Source of the DNA: Stagonosporopsis chrysanthemi
Taxonomy: Eukaryota > Ascomycota > Dothideomycetes > Pleosporales > Didymellaceae
DNA: 64,000 bases
Assembly (NCBI GenBank): GCA_022560025.1
Contig: JAFISE010000021.1
Location: 186,001-250,000, forward strand
Reading direction: 5' to 3'
Under the pieces are notes generated by a model. That model had not been told where the DNA came from. It worked only from the letters and a program-made list of their open reading frames with translations, and did not search any database. This document shows positions 11,341 to 23,204 of this stretch, one piece after another. A program made the translations under genes and the position numbers. Every line of letters begins with the position of its first letter. Within the stretch, counting starts at the first letter, position 1.

Positions 11341-13975
11341 TTTGGAAATCACAACAGTGAAATCACGGTAAGGATTTGAAGTTAGGATGCAACTTCTACT
11401 GAAACAAGCTTCTTGGATTGTTCGTCTTTAGAGGAAGGGAGAGGTTGGTTCTTAAGACGTGATGATCCGGATCTGCTTGTTTGTCGGCTGACCTTCGGTA
11501 TTATAGATCGCCGTATCCCTGAGGTAGCCATAGAGGATTGGTGCTTCAACATCTGTCACATATTGGCAAGGCTCCGCTGTTCTCCATACACTCTGAAAAT
11601 GGACTCAAAATGATCATAGCGTTATTCTCTACGGACCCATCAGCGGCATCATTGGGCAGTAGGCACCCGGGCCGTTGTGGAACATATGCGTGGACAGGGT
11701 TGTTCGGCCGAGCTTTCTGCACCATTGGTAATTGAAGCCCAGGATTCAAATGCACCACTTGGGTAACTGATTTTCTCCATTACGACTGCACATCTTCGAT
11801 GGGCAGCTTGGCCTGCCAGGAACTTCGATTACTTATCAAACTGGTTCTCAGCTCGTCGTCCCCACATCTCGCCACTTTGAAGTACTGTTCTTGCTCAAAC
11901 TTCCGGTCAGAATCTACAATAGTCTTTACATCTATCGTAGAGTAAACTTGAGTTTGGGCGATACCATCCTAGTGTGTTGAGCTGGGACGATCTTAGGACT
12001 CAACAAAATAAGGATCTATCATCAAGAGCATGTCTTTGTTGGAAACATTCTAAGCATTTGCTTCTGTACTCAGCATACAACAATAGAGCTTTTATGGTTG
12101 AGATGGTGCCTGTGGTTCTGCGCAACAAGAAATCCTTGTAGGACTTCTAGGTCGCCGCTTCTCGTACAAACTATCTGTACCTGCAGATCGTTAACACAAT
12201 AGCAATGTGTCGAGCGACCCTAAGAATTTGTGGATGGAGCTACCTGATTTCACCCTCCCAGCTTGAGATGTAATTTCCACGGATAGAGGATATTATTGGC
12301 TAAGTAACTACTATTACTTTGGAGATCGGCGAGCAATTAGATGAGTGTGTCCGTGGTATTTGGCAAACAGTACAAGTCATGTTTCTTTAGGTTCACCATG
12401 TGATTTTGTGCAAAAGCTACCTGCGAATATAAAGCAAACTGCTATTAAGTATATCTCTTAAACTCGCTCTGATGTGCTCCCCAGACAGGGAGGCTTCGTT
12501 TTCGTTTACCATCCTCAAGGCTCAGAAGCGCTGGGACTTCCGGGCAGAAAGAAGTTTGTGGCAACAGGTCAGAAACATCAATACTAGCGCAGTAGATGAG
12601 TAGATAGAGGTCCCGACGTGGCACCAACCAAGGTCCAAGGATTATCTTGCCAAATATAAGCTTCTGAGGTTATAGTAGTGCGTATATGTATACTTATACT
12701 GCAAAACTGATCTGCACTATTAACACGAGTACAAAATTTTCGTTATGCTTATAGCAGCTATAGAAACATGTCACTTTAATAGACAGCATAATCTGTTTTG
12801 ATGCCCAGCGTGAGAGTGTAAGGCATTTAAACAACCCAAAAAATTCACTACGTATGTTATCAAGCATTTAGAACATTAGAAGTACATTACTTTATTAGCC
12901 CTTGGCTCCGGGCACTGTGAAGGCTTTGTTCTCTTAGCATAACAAACAAAATACCTGGAAGTCTTAGGGTAGGAATGTAAAAAGGCCGAGGTTAAATTTT
13001 AAGAAAAACAAGATAGCGAGAGTACTATTAAAGAACATGTTATAGAGGAGGCTGCTTTATGTTAGATAGGCAATGATCCTTTATGTGCACAACAAAAACT
13101 AGCTTATAAGAGCTACTTCTTGAACATAGTGCTTGATGTTCTGGATGATATAGTGTAAAGGCAACATACATCAGAGTCTAGAGCTACATTTCCTCAAGGC
13201 AAAATCTGCCCAAGCTTCGAGCTCAGCTTTGTTACTGGCGGCTCTTGGTATCAAAAGGCTTCGAGTTCGATGTAGTTGGCGTGATCGAAGCTAAAGCTGA
13301 CGGGCAGGTAATTTGTAAGCTTGATCGGTGGAGACGCTTGTAATGTTCTGTGGGAAGAGGAAAGAGGATTCCAGGTTGAGACTGTGAGAACAGACGCTTA
13401 TTACTCCGATGAGCACCCCAACTATGCAGAAGAGGAAGCGACAAAAGGACACCCAACGTCGGTGAACATGTGGTCGAACACAGCACAATAGGGCTCGCGA
13501 ATGTATGATTTGTTAATAAATGTACAATGCTGGGCTTCCAACTGATGTCATAGTGCTTACGCTTTATCACTAAAACATAACAATCATTCCATGGTTTAAG
13601 TTTATAACTGCGGCGTATTATATTTATAGCCTTGGAATAAGAGCTTACTTTCGAACTTTTGGATATTACTAAGAGAAAGGGTATCTTCTATAGCTAAGCT
13701 AGTACAAATGACGCGGGCGTTGGGAGTAGTATTTAATCACAGCGTAGAAGACCTCATCGAGATGAACTCTACAACCGCTTTTGCTTTTATAACAACAAAA
13801 TGCGTTTCGTGTCTCGTTGAGTTCTAGACCTCCACATACTTCTAGGAAGCTCAACGCTTACAGTGGCAGTGTTACAATGTCTTTGGTAGTGTTGAACCTT
13901 CTCCTGTGTCGTCGTGTCGTCGTGTCTGTATATACAATTCTGCCTCCTGATTCGTATGCTCAGAGGAAAAGTTTT
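11341..13975. other. AT-rich gene-empty tract, probably decayed repeat DNA
   Basis: More than 2.6 kb without a credible gene between aldehyde dehydrogenase and ATG101. From about 11.9 kb to 13.8 kb the sequence is visibly richer in A+T and in TpA steps than its neighbours, with frames broken every few dozen codons. This is the look of repeat-induced point mutation (RIP) of an old transposon in ascomycetes. No terminal repeats, target-site duplication or transposase motif could be picked out by eye. A GTCGTCGT-type short repeat sits at about 13909-13926. Confidence 0.45.
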
Positions 13976-14728
13976 TCAAAATAAGCCGATACGTGGTCGC
14001 CAGTCGCTCTCAGCGGCAGGCTTAGGATTAACGACAATATGGTACGGGAACGGATTGGCATCGGTAGTCGTGATGGGAGGGATGTGATCCTTGTCGCGGT
14101 TGACGATGGCGATGATCTTATGGGCGGCCTTTTCGAGCGACTTGGTCATCGCGCGGCGGACTTTGATAACATCTAAACGCATCAGTCAGTACTGAATTAG
14201 CACTGAGAGATGTGTGGGACAGACCAGCTTCCGTTCTTGGCTGGGCGAGAGTGACATCCAGTGTCCACTGCTCCCAGCAGACATCTTCGTCCGCTTTTCC
14301 AAAGAAGTACGTCTTCCTTCGTTTCTTTTCGAAAAACTGCACGACAAGTTGTCCTCTTCCTCTTTGTTGGTGTGCGCCGTCTATTGCTCGGACCAAAGCT
14401 ACGGTTCTTTGGTCAATCAATGTTTCCAAGTCCACATCGTCGATAGCGGGCAAAGTAAGGTCGAGAAGGTCGCGAGTGACAGGTGATATGGATGTGAAGT
14501 AGCGGTGGAAGAAGATGGTATGTAATATCGCTGTACCGTACGTCAGCTGTAACCTTCTCGGATTGCGGTGCAGGCCGGAGGAGAAGCGGGGTACTCAGAA
14601 CCCTCCGCAAACACACCCACGGCCTTACAACATGGCGGAGTTCGACACTTACCCTTTACCACATCCTTTACACACGCCAGATCCGCAAAGATCTCGAGGT
14701 TGTACTCGGGTCGCCGGCGTTGTTCCAT
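13976..14728 (-). CDS. ATG101: Autophagy-related protein 101
   Basis: Subunit of the Atg1/ULK initiation complex in those fungi and animals that use Atg101 with a HORMA-type Atg13 partner. Model: complement of 14653-14728, 14225-14530 and 13976-14172, 192 residues, close to family length. Exon 1 gives MEQRRRPEYNLEIFADLACV and VKDVVK. Exon 2 gives ILHTIFFHRYFTSISP and then FFEKKRRKTYFFGKADED and VCWEQWTLDV, the conserved core with the WEQW stretch. Exon 3 ends in HIVVNPKPAAESDWRPRIGLF. The introns are 122 bp (GTAAGT) and 52 bp (donor GTCTGT, non-standard). That second donor is the least certain point, but the phase works (GCT G|AT GTT). The presence of Atg101 fits Pezizomycotina rather than budding yeast. 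Confidence 0.9.
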
Positions 14729-15814
14729 GCCGGCAGCAGCAGCTTGGCAGGCGAGTTCACGCCGCGCGGCGTTCCCTGTCGACCCTGTCGCAGCAGACGG
14801 AATATCGGCAGAGCGCTGTCAGGTTTATCAGATCGCGGAACCTATGGTTTGTGTTTATTGAGGATTTAGAGTTGGGCAGTCGCGGTCGTTGGGTTGAGGG
14901 GTTCGTGCTCGCCCATGATCTGCCGCGGGGGCCCATCTAGTACCTTCGCCTATCAAAACTGCCCGAATCCATTCTTTCGCAAGCAGCCTAACCGTTGTGC
15001 ACAAGCCGGTCTCAGCCACATTAGACGATGACGTCTGCAGGCACTTTTGGCAGCTGATGCATCACCTGCGCATCCGACAGCTTATTATCGCGGCATTGTC
15101 GGGCCCTGGTGCGGTCACTTTGTGGGCAGCTCCGCTTATCACCGGCCCGTACCCTATTCTCACTACTGCGGGGCCAGACGCTGCATTGCTATAATTGTTG
15201 TTGTATACATGCAGGTAAGCGTAGAGCTGACAGAACACCTGTTCTTCCACGATTAGTCGTGCAACGCCACATGTTGGACTGTTAGATCTTGTAATGCAGG
15301 TGCCTAATAATCCGATGCTTGACGCGCCTTGAAGAGCTCGTGTCCACGCGCAGCCAAGCTCACTTGTGCGGTCATCAGACGAGCTATCCGGGAGCGGCAC
15401 ATTACAATAATGTGCCAGTTTGACCAGGAACTTTCAGGTAAGTTACCAAAAATGATTAATGAGTATCTTGCAGCATTGTCTGACAATCGTATTACTTGCG
15501 AAGCTGTTGAGTCACGGCCTGAAAGCTTCCGTACGAACCCTACATGTAAGAAACTAGTCATTGTGCTCATTCGAACGATTGTTGCGGGTGCCATCAAATG
15601 GCGATTCAATTTATGTTTGCGTCCCTGAATTGCAAGACAGCTCCAACTATAATTTATCAGAGTTTCGAAATCTTTTGTGGTAGGACAGGTGGCTGTGTAG
15701 TCCATGACTGCACAATTGGGACGGCTTTGGACCGAGTACAAATCGTGTGCGGGGACGACGGGTGTCTCCACGTCTCCAATCAATCATGTGGATGCTTGTG
15801 CCTGTCATCGTATA
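14729..15814. other. Intergenic, no gene recognised
   Basis: About 1.1 kb between ATG101 and the 3' end of the sugar transporter. One antisense frame of 159 codons (15304-15783, -) shows no domain and unremarkable composition. No RNA gene or repeat is seen. Confidence 0.5.
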
Positions 15815-17660
15815 TCACGGTGTGAAGGCTTCAGAAACCAAACCGTGTCCCTGTTTCTCACCCAAAACCTCTAACCCTGCGTCGAGCTCATCGAAGAAAC
15901 CATACTGACGTTGCATCTGCTCGATACCATGCTCGTCCAGGTACGGCAGCTCTTTCGCGGCTTTCACATAGTTCATGTTCTCGACGTGGCCTTTCGCGAA
16001 GATCAAATCGATTTCCTCCAGTGACCGCTTCGCCGTTTCTGGGTAGTAGATGTAGATGAACGGTAGGAAGCATGCGTTGACAACGGCAAAGAACAAATAA
16101 GTACCCCAACCTGCAATTATCAGCCTGATACCATTCGAACACAACAGAGGACACGTACCGATGTTTGCAATCATTATTGGCGTAATCATAACGATTAGAA
16201 AATTGAAGAGCCAGTTAGTACAAGTCGACACCGCGTTGGCCTTGCCGCGTGTCTTGATCGGGTTGACCTCAGCAGGGTACAACCAGGGGAGTGGAAGCCA
16301 CGTTGCGCCGAAGAATGCGATGTACGTGAATAGACCAACCGCTGCGCCTTTTGCCGGACCAGGATTGCCTGGGATCAAAGCCCCAAAGACAAGAACCATC
16401 GATAAGCCTGGTGTGCATTAGTGACTGGAGACTACGCCAACACAATGAACTCACACTGCCCAACAGTACCAATCAAAAACAACCTACGGCGGCCAACACG
16501 CTCGATGATAAACCACGAAGTTGTCGCAAAGATTGAGTAGACAATCATGTTTACGCCACCAAGAAGCAGTGACATCTCATGTGTCTGCCCGATCGACTTT
16601 TCGAACAAAATCGGAAAGTAGTAGATGACCGCATTGCAGCCACCAATCTGTTGCATTAATTGAGATGAAGCTCCGAGCATCATGCGTCGGAAATGTTGCG
16701 TCTTGCCATTCGTAAAGAGAGCGCTGAAGGGTGTATTGCCGCCCTTGTGGCCAGAAGCGCGAAGGGAATCCATAATGATGTGAGCTTCGAGACGTGTTTC
16801 TTCAGAGTCCACCCTGTATCCACGCAGTGCGGCGATAACTTTGATTGCGTCTTCATGGCGATCCTTGCTCAAAAGCCACTACTACATATCAGTGTATGGT
16901 CTCATTGAAGCCGGATGTGTGGGTGCTTACACGTGGAGATTCTGGTAGAAACATCGGTCCAAAGAGAATGACGAGAGCGAAACTGATCTGGAAAGCAATA
17001 GGAAAGCGCCAGGTAAGCTGATCAGGTCCAAAAGAGCAGCCGTAGTCGGTCCAGTATGCGATCAGGGTACCGAAAGCGATCACGCCGCCTTCTATGCAAA
17101 TCAGTAGCCCTCGATTCGTTGTTTTGGAGCATTCGGCTTGATAGGTGGGGATAACGCTCGTATTCATTCCGTTTCCTTTCTTGAGGTCAGCGCCAGTTAT
17201 GGTCAAACATAACAAATACATACCGACTCCGGTGATCGTCCTCCCTAGGATGAACTGCGCTCCCGCGTGATATCCCTTGATGGGTGTGATTTGAATAATC
17301 GTGCCGATGATCATTATAGTGGCCCCAGTCATGATGGCTCTGCGGCGACCAAGAGTATCGCCATAGAGGAGCATCGTAATAGCACCAGCAAGGCATCCAA
17401 TTTCATAGATGGCGGTCACGAAGCCTTGCCAAGTCTCGTTGTAGAGGATTTCAGGAAAGTACGCATTGAAGGGCCCGGCTGATATGATTCCGGACATGAC
17501 ACCTTCTGTTCAAAGGTTAGAAATGTTCCAGACAAAGCTCAGATCACGTACGATCGTAGCCAAACAGAAGAAATCCTGTCGTAGCAATCACCGAAACCGC
17601 TGTGCTTAATGGCCGGCCTGTCAGCCCCATAAAACGGGGATGTTGGACGTCGTCATCCAT
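15815..17660 (-). CDS. MFS sugar-porter family transporter
   Basis: Plasma-membrane sugar/H+ symporter-type carrier with 12 predicted helices; the exact sugar is unknown. Model: complement of 17552-17660, 17224-17505, 16931-17175, 16455-16878, 16159-16407 and 15815-16110, 534 residues. All five introns are 46-52 bp with GT-AG ends. Removing them restores FGYDQGVMSG at the end of TM1, GDTLGRRRAIMTGA, TGVGNGMNTSVIPTYQAE, PESPRWLLSKDRHEDA, QQIGGCNAVIYYFP, ERVGRRRLFL and PETAKRSLEEIDLIF. These are the sugar-porter signatures in correct order. The C-terminal tail is acidic and cytosolic. Start MDDDVQHPRFMGLTGRPL at 17660. Relatives include quinate, hexose and oligosaccharide carriers. Confidence 0.93.
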
Positions 17661-18729
17661 TGCTGCTTCTCTAGTAACTGCGTGAGTGTGTACGTAGACG
17701 TCTTCGGTGTGCTCTTGTTTAAGTAGTAAAGGGCAGGCCTAAACAGAGGGCTGAGTGAGAGCGATCTCAGTACGGGGGAGGCGAGGTTTTAAGTGTTCAC
17801 AAAGATCTCCCCAGATCTCCACTTGGTTGTGCAAGCAGGATGTGATATCCTGGTACAAGGATTGCACGCTGCATGAGGCGTGGTTCGACGATGCAACGTC
17901 ACCTACCGCTCGGCCGTCTCCAATGATACCGATGGTGCACACGCCGCGGGCCCCCTCCGCATTGTCGCTGCAGCATAACATGGGCAGAAAGATCCCTAAA
18001 GTGCGATGTGCCGAGGCACCCCCGTTCGAAAGCACCGCTCATGCGTATGATAGAGCTAAGCTGGTGGCACCAAGCCTCAACGGGTCGGCAGCGGGATGGC
18101 GCTGTAGATCTTTTAGGCGTCAAGAAGCGTCACAGGCTACTCTTTAGGTGTCAGTCATAAGTTACATCTTCAAGGCAATCTGTATTTCGCTTTCTTTCAA
18201 TGCGATTCGTTGAAGCAATGCCAGCTGCAGTAGATCCTATTTGCCATGGCGTCAAACTCGAAGGATCGTGTTGAAGACCACGGCGGTCTAGCCAAGCACA
18301 CGCAGGGGTCAGACGCTCTAGTATGTAGGTATGTCCGCGGCGAATCTTTCCTCGAGTGACACCCTGCACGGGTGATTGGCCGGATTGGTGCTGGTCAGAT
18401 CTTCCATTTTCCATCTCGCGCTGTAAATGAATCACACGTGAACGTAGAGCCTCAATCTTCAAAGATGGCTACGTAGGTGCGCATTTTGATAGCTGATAGG
18501 CGCGTGGTCCCAATAGGGAGGACATGAACATTGCTGGAGGGCTCAAAGGTCCATAATTAAAGGGTATTCAACGGGTGTGGAGGCGGGTAGCGTGTGGGTT
18601 TCGCGGGGAAACAGCGATCGCTAGCCAGTCTCGCCAAGTGATGTTCCCGGGCCATGTATCGCCGAGTCTTGCCCGAACCAGCGGTTAGATTGTACGCGTC
18701 TGAGCAACAAACACCGCGACCACGACGAC
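17661..18729. other. Intergenic, divergent promoter region
   Basis: Upstream sequence shared by the transporter (-) and ORC2 (+). Short overlapping frames of 98-130 codons on both strands show no family features. No other element is identified. Confidence 0.5.
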
Positions 18730-20472
18730 ATGGTCAGCACAAAGCGCAGACGAGACGACTCCGAAGAAGAAGAAGGAACACCACGTAAGACCCGCGCCCA
18801 GATCGCTGACGATGAAGTGACTGGCACCGAATCCGACGCTTGCGAAGCGCAGACACCGTCGCGAAAGGCGCGGTACCAGCACTTGACAGACTTTGGCACA
18901 CCCAAGTCGATCTTGAAAAAGACAGGAACAATTAATGGTGCTAATATCGCTACCCCAAAGTCGACCCGAAAGCTGCTATTCGAGACGCCTACGAAGTCTG
19001 GAGACAGAGATACACCCAACGGCACACCAACGATCGTTCGCAATGCCGATCGCAGCGCCCGACGTAAGAGCAACCGGCAAATATACGACCGCGCGCTCAA
19101 CGGTGACGAGAGTGATGAGGGAGTTCTTGACAAGGAGGATTCTCTAGCGGAGCAAATATTAGAGGAAGATCGCCCGGCGGATACGATCGAAACTACAGTG
19201 CAGACTGAAGTACCAGCACCGGAGACACCACTGAAACGTGGCAGAGGCCGACCGAAAGGCTCGGGCAAGAAGAAGGAAAAAGCACCCACACCGCCAGCTG
19301 AGCTACCGCCGCACGAGGAGTATTTCTGGCAAAACCGGCCTGGCGGAGCGAAGACGTCTAACAACACCCTCTCAGCACAGAAACTTCTCAATCATGATGA
19401 GTACTTCCAGTCTATATCAAGCTACAGTGATTGCCACCAACCTGAGACGGAGTTCTTGATGGAACTGCACAGCCGCGCCTTCGACCAGTGGATGTTTGAG
19501 CTTGAAGAAGGCTTCAACGTGTGCCTTTACGGCTACGGCTCAAAACGCACAATCACCGAAAGGTTTGCAGAACATCTCTACCACCACATGTTGGGAACCT
19601 CGCCTTACAAAGGTTCAAAGACAAAACCGAGGATTGCAGTAATCAACGCATACGCCGCAGGAACAACAGTGAAGGAGATTTTGACAGCTGTGGCCTCAAC
19701 CGTCATGCCGGCATCGACCAAGCTGCCCAATCAGCCAGCTGTATTACTCGACTTTATTCTCGACTTCCTGTCAGTCAAGGCACCCCCGCATCCCATCTTC
19801 GTCATTATAAATTCGATCGACTCAGTGTATTTACGAAAGGCTCCCACACCATCGATGTTGGCTCGTCTCGCCACAAATCCGTCCGTGAATCTGTTATGCA
19901 CAGCCGATACGCCTTCTTTCCCGCTGCTGTGGGACGTGGGGCTAAAGACACAGTACAGGTTCCTCTTCCACGATACGACCACGTTTGCGCCCTACGATGC
20001 TGAGATGGATGTTGTGGAAACTGTAAACGAGCTTCTCAGCCGCAGCGGGCGCCGCGTGGGAGGACGGGACGGTGTGGGCTTCGTCTTGCGCTCGCTACCG
20101 GAGAACGCGCGGTCGCTATATCGCATTCTTGTGATGGAACAACTCACCATAGACATGATGGAGCAGAGCCTTGAACTTGCAGACGATGACGATGAGGTGG
20201 CAGGGACGCCAAGAAAGAAGAAGACTGTACAAGCCAGGGCGATAGCACTCGACACTAACCATGGCGTCGAGTACCGTGTCCTATACCATAAGGCGGTGCA
20301 GGAGTTTGTCTGCTCTAGCGAAGTAGGGTTCAGGACCCTGCTGAAAGAATTCCACGACCATCAGATGATAGAGAGCCGCAAAGACGCAATGGGCACAGAG
20401 AGACTGTGGGTACCGTTCAGGCAAGAAGAGTTGGAAGGCCTAGCCGAAGATCTCGCCAGCGACGTGTTTTGA
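18730..20472 (+). CDS. ORC2: Origin recognition complex subunit 2
   Basis: Subunit of the six-protein complex that marks replication origins and loads Mcm2-7. Single exon, 580 residues, ATG start. The N-terminal third is charged and disordered, with Ser-Pro/Thr-Pro sites expected for cell-cycle kinases. It contains an AT-hook, KRGRGRPKGSGKKK, at about residues 168-181. The ORC2 core begins near residue 215 (PPHEEYFWQNRPGG). It continues through FDQWMFELEEGFNVCLYGYGSKR (about 248-270), the degenerate AAA+ P-loop typical of Orc2. The end is the winged-helix part with EFHDHQMIESRKDA and GTERLWVPF. Length and order match fungal Orc2. The long antisense frame over 18621-19391 is a codon-bias shadow. 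The AT-hook suggests extra DNA contact, a feature seen in some but not all fungal ORC subunits. Confidence 0.94.
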   Translation: MVSTKRRRDDSEEEEGTPRKTRAQIADDEVTGTESDACEAQTPSRKARYQHLTDFGTPKSILKKTGTINGANIATPKSTRKLLFETPTKSGDRDTPNGTPTIVRNADRSARRKSNRQIYDRALNGDESDEGVLDKEDSLAEQILEEDRPADTIETTVQTEVPAPETPLKRGRGRPKGSGKKKEKAPTPPAELPPHEEYFWQNRPGGAKTSNNTLSAQKLLNHDEYFQSISSYSDCHQPETEFLMELHSRAFDQWMFELEEGFNVCLYGYGSKRTITERFAEHLYHHMLGTSPYKGSKTKPRIAVINAYAAGTTVKEILTAVASTVMPASTKLPNQPAVLLDFILDFLSVKAPPHPIFVIINSIDSVYLRKAPTPSMLARLATNPSVNLLCTADTPSFPLLWDVGLKTQYRFLFHDTTTFAPYDAEMDVVETVNELLSRSGRRVGGRDGVGFVLRSLPENARSLYRILVMEQLTIDMMEQSLELADDDDEVAGTPRKKKTVQARAIALDTNHGVEYRVLYHKAVQEFVCSSEVGFRTLLKEFHDHQMIESRKDAMGTERLWVPFRQEELEGLAEDLASDVF

Positions 20473-20801
20473 GCGACATTCAATCAGCAGACGTCAACAC
20501 CCGAAAGTCCAGCAGCATTTCACCCTGTGAAACTTCATACTTCAATCGTCAATACATGAGTCAGCGCGTAGATTATCGTGCGAGCGGCGAATCTTCGGTT
20601 CACGGTAAACATAATCTGAACATCACCCCCTCATCCCCCGCAAGGTTTTCTTCCGCCGCCCTACTGGTGCTGTGGGCCCGACAAGATACGATGCTGGCGC
20701 TACTAGAATCATCGTCCCCAGAACAGCGCCCGTTTCAGGCATGTTGGAATTATGAACATATTGTGTTTACGCGTCGATTTCATCATACAACCAATAAAAT
20801 C
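20473..20801. other. Intergenic between ORC2 and tRNA-Ile
   Basis: 3' flank of ORC2 and 5' flank of the tRNA gene. AT-rich just before the tRNA (CCAATAAAAT at 20791-20800), suitable for Pol III initiation. No gene is seen. Confidence 0.5.
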
Positions 20802-20889
20802 GGTCGCTTAGCTCAGTTGGTTAGAGCGTGGTGCTAATAGTTTCATCCTTGATACGCCAAGGTCGCGAGTTCGACCCTCGTAGTGACCA
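20802..20889 (+). tRNA. tRNA-Ile, anticodon AAU, with 14-nt intron
   Basis: Cloverleaf readable by eye. Acceptor stem GGTCGCT pairs with AGTGACC (one G-U pair), with discriminator A at 20889. A-box TAGCTCAGTTGG is at 20809-20820 and B-box GAGTTCGACCC at 20867-20877. The anticodon stem TGGTG/CGCCA encloses CTAATA...A, with anticodon AAT at 20836-20838. A 14-nt intron, 20840-20853, follows one base 3' of the anticodon, the canonical eukaryotic position. The mature length without the intron is 74 nt. This tRNA reads AUU/AUC after A34-to-inosine editing. Being an ANN-decoding tRNA, it is a normal substrate for t6A37, the modification made by the KEOPS complex. Confidence 0.95.
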
Positions 20890-21311
20890 TTCTTTTTTGC
20901 GGCCGTAGCCCCTGCAGCTACTCCAGCTTTTGGTAGTTGGAAATCAATTAGAACTTTGTTGTGGGCGGAATGCTGCACGACATGCCAATGGCAAAGTTCT
21001 GTACGCAAACCATACCTCATGGTCCATTTCCTGCGCCCGAATTGTCCCTCTTCCATTTTGGCTGTCACGGGCCGAAGCTGAAAAGAGCTTTCTCTGCGAA
21101 GACTGTCAGCTCCACAAATGTAGCAGCACACAGGGTCAAGTTCGTATTTTTTGGATGGAGGTGTATCACCCGTCAAGGTGGAGATGGAAGTGGAAGATCA
21201 AAACGACGCTTGCCTCTGTTAAGCCTAGCTTATAGATTGGAGCCCTAACGTCGACATTGAGAATCGCCATCCACGAAAATCATATCGCTACAACCACGAA
21301 GCTAACCAACC
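20890..21311. other. Intergenic between tRNA-Ile and ELP3
   Basis: Begins with the Pol III terminator, then ELP3 upstream sequence. Short frames only. Confidence 0.5.
20893..20898 (+). terminator. RNA polymerase III terminator
   Basis: Run of six T immediately 3' of the tRNA-Ile gene, the standard Pol III stop signal. Confidence 0.85.
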
Positions 21312-23101
21312 ATGGCGACCGCAACAATGACATACACAGACTTACCTGTAAAAAGGCGGCTGCCGAAGAACATCAAATTACCGCCGGAGAATGAGCGATA
21401 TATGCGCGCATGCGCTGATATTGCGTCCGCGCTCGTACAGGATTATGAGGCCCAAGCAGATGGCTCAAAGCCGAAAAAGGACTTGAACTTGAACCAGCTG
21501 AGAGGCCAAATCGCAAAGAAGCATTATCTGAAGACGCAGCCGCCGCTCACCGCAATCATAGCGGCGGTACCAGAACATTACAAAAAGTACATTCTGCCGA
21601 AGCTGATTGCGAAGCCGATTCGTAAGTTACCTGATTGGTCCAGACGCCAACCTGTATTCTGATACATGTCGTAGGAAGTGCATCGGGCATCGCAGTTGTG
21701 GCGGTGATGTGCAAACCGCATCGCTGCCCACATATTGCGTACACAGGAAATATTTGCGTTTACTGTCCTGGCGGCCCAGACTCGGACTTTGAGTACTCGA
21801 CACAGTCTTACACGGGATATGAGCCGACTTCAATGCGCGCCATCAGAGCACGCTATGACCCCTATGAACAGGCCAGAGGCCGTGTTGACCAGATCAAGTC
21901 GCTTGGTCACAGCGTCGACAAGGTTGAGTATATCATCATGGGCGGCACGTTCATGTCGCTGCCAGAGTCGTACCGAGATGAGTTTATTTCTCAACTACAT
22001 AACGCACTCTCAGGATATCAAACGAAAGACGTCGATGAAGCGGTCGCGGCTGGTGAGATGAGCAACACCAAGTGTGTTGGTATCACCATCGAGACGCGGC
22101 CCGACTACTGCCTAGACCAGCACCTATCGTCCATGCTTCGTTACGGTTGCACACGTCTGGAAATCGGCGTGCAGTCTCTCTATGAAGACGTAGCGCGCGA
22201 CACGAACCGCGGCCACACTGTTGCTGCTGTTGCAAAAACGTTCTGTCTTTCCAAAGATGCCGGATTCAAGGTCGTGTCGCACATGATGCCAGATCTGCCC
22301 AACGTAGGCATGGAGCGCGACCTTGACCAGTTTGTCGAGTACTTTGCAAACCCGGACTTCCGCACCGACGGCCTCAAGATCTACCCCACACTCGTCATTC
22401 GCGGAACGGGGTTGTACGAGCTTTGGCGGACGGGGCGATACAAGAACTACACGCCCAACGCACTGATCGACATTGTGGCTCGAATCCTTGCCCTTGTGCC
22501 GCCATGGACGCGCATTTACCGCGTGCAGCGCGACATCCCGATGCCGCTCGTTACGTCTGGAGTCGAGAACGGCAATCTGAGGGAGCTTGCGCTGGCGCGT
22601 ATGAAGGACTTCGGTACTACATGTCGCGACGTGCGAACGCGCGAAGTGGGCATCAACGAAGTGAAGCACAAGATCAGGCCCGACCAGGTCGAGCTTGTGC
22701 GCCGCGACTATACGGCGAACGGCGGGTGGGAGACGTTCCTGGCGTACGAGGATCCGAAACAGGATATTTTGATTGCACTACTGCGGCTGAGGCAGTGCTC
22801 CAAGGAGCACACGTTCAGGGAGGAGCTGACAGGTCAGCCGTCTAGTCTGGTGAGAGAACTCCACGTCTATGGCAGTGCAGTGCCAGTGCACGCCAGGGAT
22901 CCAAAGAAATTCCAGCATCAGGGCTATGGTACGTTGCTGATGGAGGAAGCGGCTCGGATCGCGGCGGAGGAGCACGGCAGTCGAAAGATCAGTGTCATCT
23001 CTGGCGTGGGGGTGCGGAGCTACTACGCAAAGCTGGGGTACTACCTGGACGGCCCATACATGAGTAAGGATCTCGAGCCGGCATGGGAGCGTGAGTGGTA
23101 G
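21312..23101 (+). CDS. ELP3: Elongator complex protein 3
   Basis: Catalytic subunit of Elongator, which adds carboxymethyl groups to U34 of certain tRNAs. Model: join 21312-21621 and 21675-23101, 578 residues, normal length. The 53-bp intron (GTAAGT...CGTAG) joins LIAKPIR to SASGIAVVAVMCKPHRCPH. The radical-SAM iron-sulphur motif is visible as CPHIAYTGNICVYCPGG (about residues 127-143), followed by SYTGYEPTSMRAIRARYDP. ETRPDYC and LEIGVQSLYEDV are further core motifs. The C-terminal GNAT acetyltransferase domain shows QHQGYGTLLMEEA (about residues 530-542) and YYAKLGYYLDGPYM. Convergent with RVS161, with about 100 bp between the stops. Confidence 0.96.
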
Positions 23102-23204
23102 GCGATGTCAGAAAAAGAAGACGTTGGAATGGTTTAAAAGCTACATATGTGCCTAAGGTCAAAAGCAAGAATATAACGCCATTGGATGCCACTCTCGTTG
23201 CAGC

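Noticed and set aside
18621..19391. 256-codon minus frame opposite the start of ORC2
   Set aside because: Ser/Arg-rich shadow of the charged ORC2 N-terminus; no start context or domain.
20808..21176. 122-codon minus frame covering the tRNA
   Set aside because: It includes the reverse complement of the tRNA gene and has no protein features.
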